Positions 5,984 to 8,326 of a stretch of DNA of 8,326 nt are shown piece by piece (within the stretch, counting starts at the first letter, position 1; every line of letters begins with the position of its first letter). The notes beneath the pieces are model-generated. The model made no database searches and was not told the DNA's origin. It was given only the letters and a program-made list of their open reading frames with translations. This DNA is from Opitutaceae bacterium (GTDB lineage Bacteria; Verrucomicrobiota; Verrucomicrobiia; Opitutales; Opitutaceae): the NCBI GenBank assembly GCA_031254955.1, contig JAIRTK010000318.1:1-8326 (forward strand), in the 5' to 3' direction. The position numbers and the translations under genes were made by a program.

Positions 5984-7393
5984 TCATTTTTTCACGGGTT
6001 CCAGTTTGTAGCCGTCCTTGCCGTCGAGCATGGCCCAGCCGGCGGCGGCGAGGCGGGCGCGGAGTTGGTCGGCGGCGGCGAAGTCTTTCGCTTTTTTGGC
6101 TGTCCAGCGTTGTTCGGCAAGGGCGGCGACTTCGGCGGGGACTTCGGGTTTCGGCCCGGCGGGCGCGTCGAGTTTCAGGCCGAGGGCAAAGAGGATGCGC
6201 GTGAAGGCGGGGGCGTCGATGCCCGTCGCGGCGGCGCCGCGGTTGACGGCGGTGAAAAGCGCGCCGAGGGCGGCCGGGGTGTTGAGGTCGTCGCGGAGGG
6301 CTTCCAGGACGGGTTCGAGCGCGCCGGGGGGGGCGGCGCCGGGCGGAGGGGCCGGGGGGAGCGTGGCGGCGAAGGCGCGGAGCGCGGCGAGGTTTTTCTC
6401 GGCGGCGCGCAGCGAATCGAGGGTGAAGTTGAGTTGTTTGCGCGGGTGTCCGGCGAGGAGCGCGTAGCGGAGGGCCATCGGGCCGTGGCCCAGGTCGCGA
6501 AGCTGGTCGAGTGTGTAGAGGTTGTTGAGCGATTTGCTCATTTTTTTTCCGTCCACGAGGAGGTGTTCGCTGTGATACCAGTGGCGGGAAAACTCGGCGT
6601 CGTTGCAGCATTGGCTTTGGGCGATTTCGTTTTCATGGTGCGGGAAGAGCAGATCGACGCCTCCGGTGTGGAGGTCGATGGTGGGGCCGAGAAGCGCCTT
6701 GCTCATGGCGCTGCACTCGATGTGCCAGCCGGGACGGCCCGCGGCGGCGCCGGCGGGGCCGGGCCATTGGACATCGCCGTCGTCGGGTTTGCGGGCTTTC
6801 CAGAGGGCGAAGTCGGAGCCGTCTTCTTTTTCGTCGGAGTCGTGCGCGGCGGCCTCGGGTTTGCCGGCGAGGGCGGTGCCGGGTTTGAGTTCGCGTTCCC
6901 GGACGCGCGAGAGCGCGCCGTAGCCCGGATAGGATGAGACTTTGAAATAGACGGAGCCGTCGGCGGCGCGGTAGGCGTTTCCTTTTTCGAGGAGGATGTT
7001 GATCATGTCCACTTGCTCGCGCATGAAACGCGGATCGGTGGCGCGGGGTTCGTCGTGGGGGCGGAGGCAGTTGAGGGCGTCGCAGTCGGCGTGGAATTTT
7101 TCCGTCCACTGGCGGGTGACATCGGCGAGGGGGCGCTGCTCGTCGCGGGAGCGGCGGATGGTCTTGTCGTCAACGTCGGTGATATTGCGGACGTGGCGGA
7201 TTTTTTCCGGGCCGAATTCGAGTTCGAGGAGGCGGCGGATGAGGTCGTTGACCACGAAGGTGCGGAAGTTGCCGATGTGGGCGGGCGCGTAAACGGTGGG
7301 GCCGCAGTTGTAGAAACGGAAAACGCCGTCGGGTTGCGCGGGGGCGAGTTCGCGGGTCGTGCGGGTGAGCGAGTCGTGGAGGCGGATGGGCAT
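5984..7393 (-). CDS. cysS: Cysteinyl-tRNA synthetase
   Basis: This 469-residue class I aminoacyl-tRNA synthetase is close to the usual length of about 460. It charges tRNA-Cys with cysteine, using ATP, in the cytoplasm. The Rossmann-fold signature HIGN is at 39-42 and KMSKS at 284-288. The zinc site that selects cysteine is complete: C30 in YNCGPTVY, C227 in WHIECSAM, and H252 and E256 in PHHENEIAQS. An acidic insertion (about 183-193) precedes DFALWKARK. A proline/alanine-rich linker (about 344-358) connects to the helical, tRNA-contacting C-terminal part. The ATG at 7393 matches the family start (MPIRLHDSLTR), although no Shine-Dalgarno is evident. Upstream on the minus strand is a tandem AT-rich heptamer repeat. 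tRNA-Ser lies 60 nt downstream on the same strand and could share its transcript. The gene is divergent from proB. I see no defect. Confidence 0.97.
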   Translation of the reverse strand: MPIRLHDSLTRTTRELAPAQPDGVFRFYNCGPTVYAPAHIGNFRTFVVNDLIRRLLELEFGPEKIRHVRNITDVDDKTIRRSRDEQRPLADVTRQWTEKFHADCDALNCLRPHDEPRATDPRFMREQVDMINILLEKGNAYRAADGSVYFKVSSYPGYGALSRVRERELKPGTALAGKPEAAAHDSDEKEDGSDFALWKARKPDDGDVQWPGPAGAAAGRPGWHIECSAMSKALLGPTIDLHTGGVDLLFPHHENEIAQSQCCNDAEFSRHWYHSEHLLVDGKKMSKSLNNLYTLDQLRDLGHGPMALRYALLAGHPRKQLNFTLDSLRAAEKNLAALRAFAATLPPAPPPGAAPPGALEPVLEALRDDLNTPAALGALFTAVNRGAAATGIDAPAFTRILFALGLKLDAPAGPKPEVPAEVAALAEQRWTAKKAKDFAAADQLRARLAAAGWAMLDGKDGYKLEPVKK

Positions 7394-7401
7394 CGAGCGG
7401 G

Positions 7402-7429
7402 AATTAAGAATTAAAAATTAAGAATTAAG
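7402..7429. repeat. Four tandem copies of a 7-bp AT repeat (AATTAAG)
   Basis: AATTAAG occurs four times in a row (7402-7408, 7409-7415 with the final G changed to A, 7416-7422, 7423-7429). It forms an AT-only island in GC-rich DNA, starting 9 nt upstream of the cysS start codon, between the divergent cysS and proB genes. It probably lies in the cysS leader or promoter. Copy-number change by slippage would alter spacing in 7-bp steps. No regulatory role is shown. Confidence 0.9.
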
Positions 7430-7520
7430 AAAGCGGAAATTCGCGCGGGACGCGGCGCCGTTTTTCCGCATTGGTTTTTTTGCGGGATTGGGGATGCTGG
7501 TCCTTTTTCGCGAACCTCGC

Positions 7521-8326
7521 ATGAAACTTTCAACCCTTCCGAAGCGCATCGTCGTCAAGTTCGGCACCGGCGTCCTCACCTCCGGCATCGGCCAACTGCA
7601 TGCGGAACGCATCGCCGCCATCTGCTCCCAGCTCGCCGCGCTTCGCGCCGCCGGCACCGAGATCATCGTGGTTTCCTCCGGCGCGGTCGGCCTCGGCATG
7701 GGGCGCCTCGGCCTCGCGAAAAAACCGCGCGATGTCTCGAAAAAACAGGCCTGCGCCGCCGTCGGCCAGTCGTTGCTCATGCAGTATTGGCAGCGCGGGT
7801 TCGACCCGCACGGACTGGCCGTCGCGCAAGTCCTCCTCACGCACGACGACCTGCGCCTGCGCGATCGCCATCTCGGCGTAAAGGACTGCCTGCGCCAACT
7901 CATCGGCTACGGCGCCATCCCGGTCATCAACGAAAACGACACGGTCTCCGCCGCCGAGATCAAGTTCGGCGACAACGACACGCTCTCCGCCCTGGTCGCC
8001 AGCCTGTCCGGCGCGCAACACCTCGTCATCCTCTCCACCGCGCCCGGCCTCATTGACATGCGCGGCACGGGGAAAATCGTGCCTGTGGTCGCGAAAATCA
8101 CCCCCGCGATCGAGGCGATGGCCGGCGGCACCATGAGCGAGACCGCGACCGGCGGGATGATTTCGAAAATCGCCGCCGCGAAACTGGCCGTGCGCGCCGG
8201 CTGCGGTGTGTTCATCGCCAGCGGCGCGGAGCCGGATATCCTGCCCCGCCTGCTTGCCGGCGCCGGGCCGGGCACGTTTTTTGTGCCCAGCGGCCTGCCG
8301 ATGGACTCGCGCAAACGCTGGCTCGC
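7521..8326 (+). CDS. proB: Glutamate 5-kinase, N-terminal part, runs off right edge
   Basis: The frame has 268 complete codons and is open at the right edge. Glutamate 5-kinase phosphorylates glutamate in the first step of proline synthesis. Amino-acid-kinase motifs appear in order: VVKFGTGVLT (11-20), VVSSGAVGLG (50-59), KKQACAAVGQSLL (74-86), AQVLLTHDDL (102-111), PVINENDTVSAAEIKFGDNDTLSALVA (starting at residue 134), TGGMISKIAAA (210-220), and DSRKRWLA near the edge, where the kinase domain normally ends. Whether a PUA domain follows cannot be seen. At the nucleotide-binding loop where E. coli has LLTDQKGL, this protein reads ILSTAPGL, so the Asp is replaced. The ATG at 7521 fits the family N-terminus. 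An in-frame ATG at 7494 after GGGATTGGGG would add nine residues and remains possible. It is divergent from cysS. Confidence 0.95.
   Translation, partial: MKLSTLPKRIVVKFGTGVLTSGIGQLHAERIAAICSQLAALRAAGTEIIVVSSGAVGLGMGRLGLAKKPRDVSKKQACAAVGQSLLMQYWQRGFDPHGLAVAQVLLTHDDLRLRDRHLGVKDCLRQLIGYGAIPVINENDTVSAAEIKFGDNDTLSALVASLSGAQHLVILSTAPGLIDMRGTGKIVPVVAKITPAIEAMAGGTMSETATGGMISKIAAAKLAVRAGCGVFIASGAEPDILPRLLAGAGPGTFFVPSGLPMDSRKRWL

Noticed and set aside
6326..6333. Run of eight G (C on the coding strand) in cysS as a phase-variable tract
   Set aside because: It encodes part of a proline-rich linker in an essential gene and the frame is intact. A run of eight in very GC-rich DNA is unremarkable without evidence of length variation.
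6065..6937. 290-residue Gly/Ala/Val-rich ORF on the plus strand
   Set aside because: It lies opposite cysS, whose motifs are complete, and its low-complexity composition marks a shadow frame.
7530..8021. 163-residue ORF on the minus strand
   Set aside because: It lies opposite proB, whose kinase motifs run continuously to the window edge.

Overview
The window is GC-rich (AT-rich only in short intergenic spots). It reads as the right-hand junction between an integrated phage-like element and ordinary bacterial chromosome. The host genes (cysS, proB, a CCA-encoding tRNA-Ser) and the compositional style would suit a Verrucomicrobium of the Opitutaceae type. That is an impression from codon use and gene style, not a proof.

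Region by region: positions 1-2950 hold the C-terminal 980 or so residues of a very large phage 'polyvalent' protein. It has an ADP-ribosyltransferase-like domain followed by long helical regions and an LPD38-like segment, and its reading frame runs off the left edge. Next is a small phage gene, split in two. Its 5' part (2955-3066) and 3' part (4370-4488) are separated by a tnpB-only IS200/IS605-type element of about 1.3 kb (about 3067-4369). Removing the element rejoins the halves in frame into a 76-residue protein. The element encodes a TnpB with all catalytic and zinc-finger residues, and its right end has the hairpins expected of an omegaRNA. A tyrosine recombinase (4496-5683, minus strand) follows, convergent with the phage genes. 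It is separated from the 3' end of tRNA-Ser(CGA) (5834-5923, minus) by a short region carrying a strong hairpin terminator.

Beyond the tRNA lies housekeeping chromosome: cysS (5984-7393, minus) and, divergently, the 5' part of proB (7521 to the right edge). Between these two is a four-copy tandem heptamer repeat just upstream of the cysS start.

How the pieces relate: the integrase next to the tRNA 3' end fits site-specific integration into tRNA-Ser, with the element extending leftward. The TnpB element is a parasite of this phage. By the known biology of TnpB, its guide would be the flanking phage sequence, so it would be predicted to cut uninterrupted copies of the same phage gene. I see no wholly new multi-gene system here. 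The split phage gene and its implied targeting are the most informative signal.
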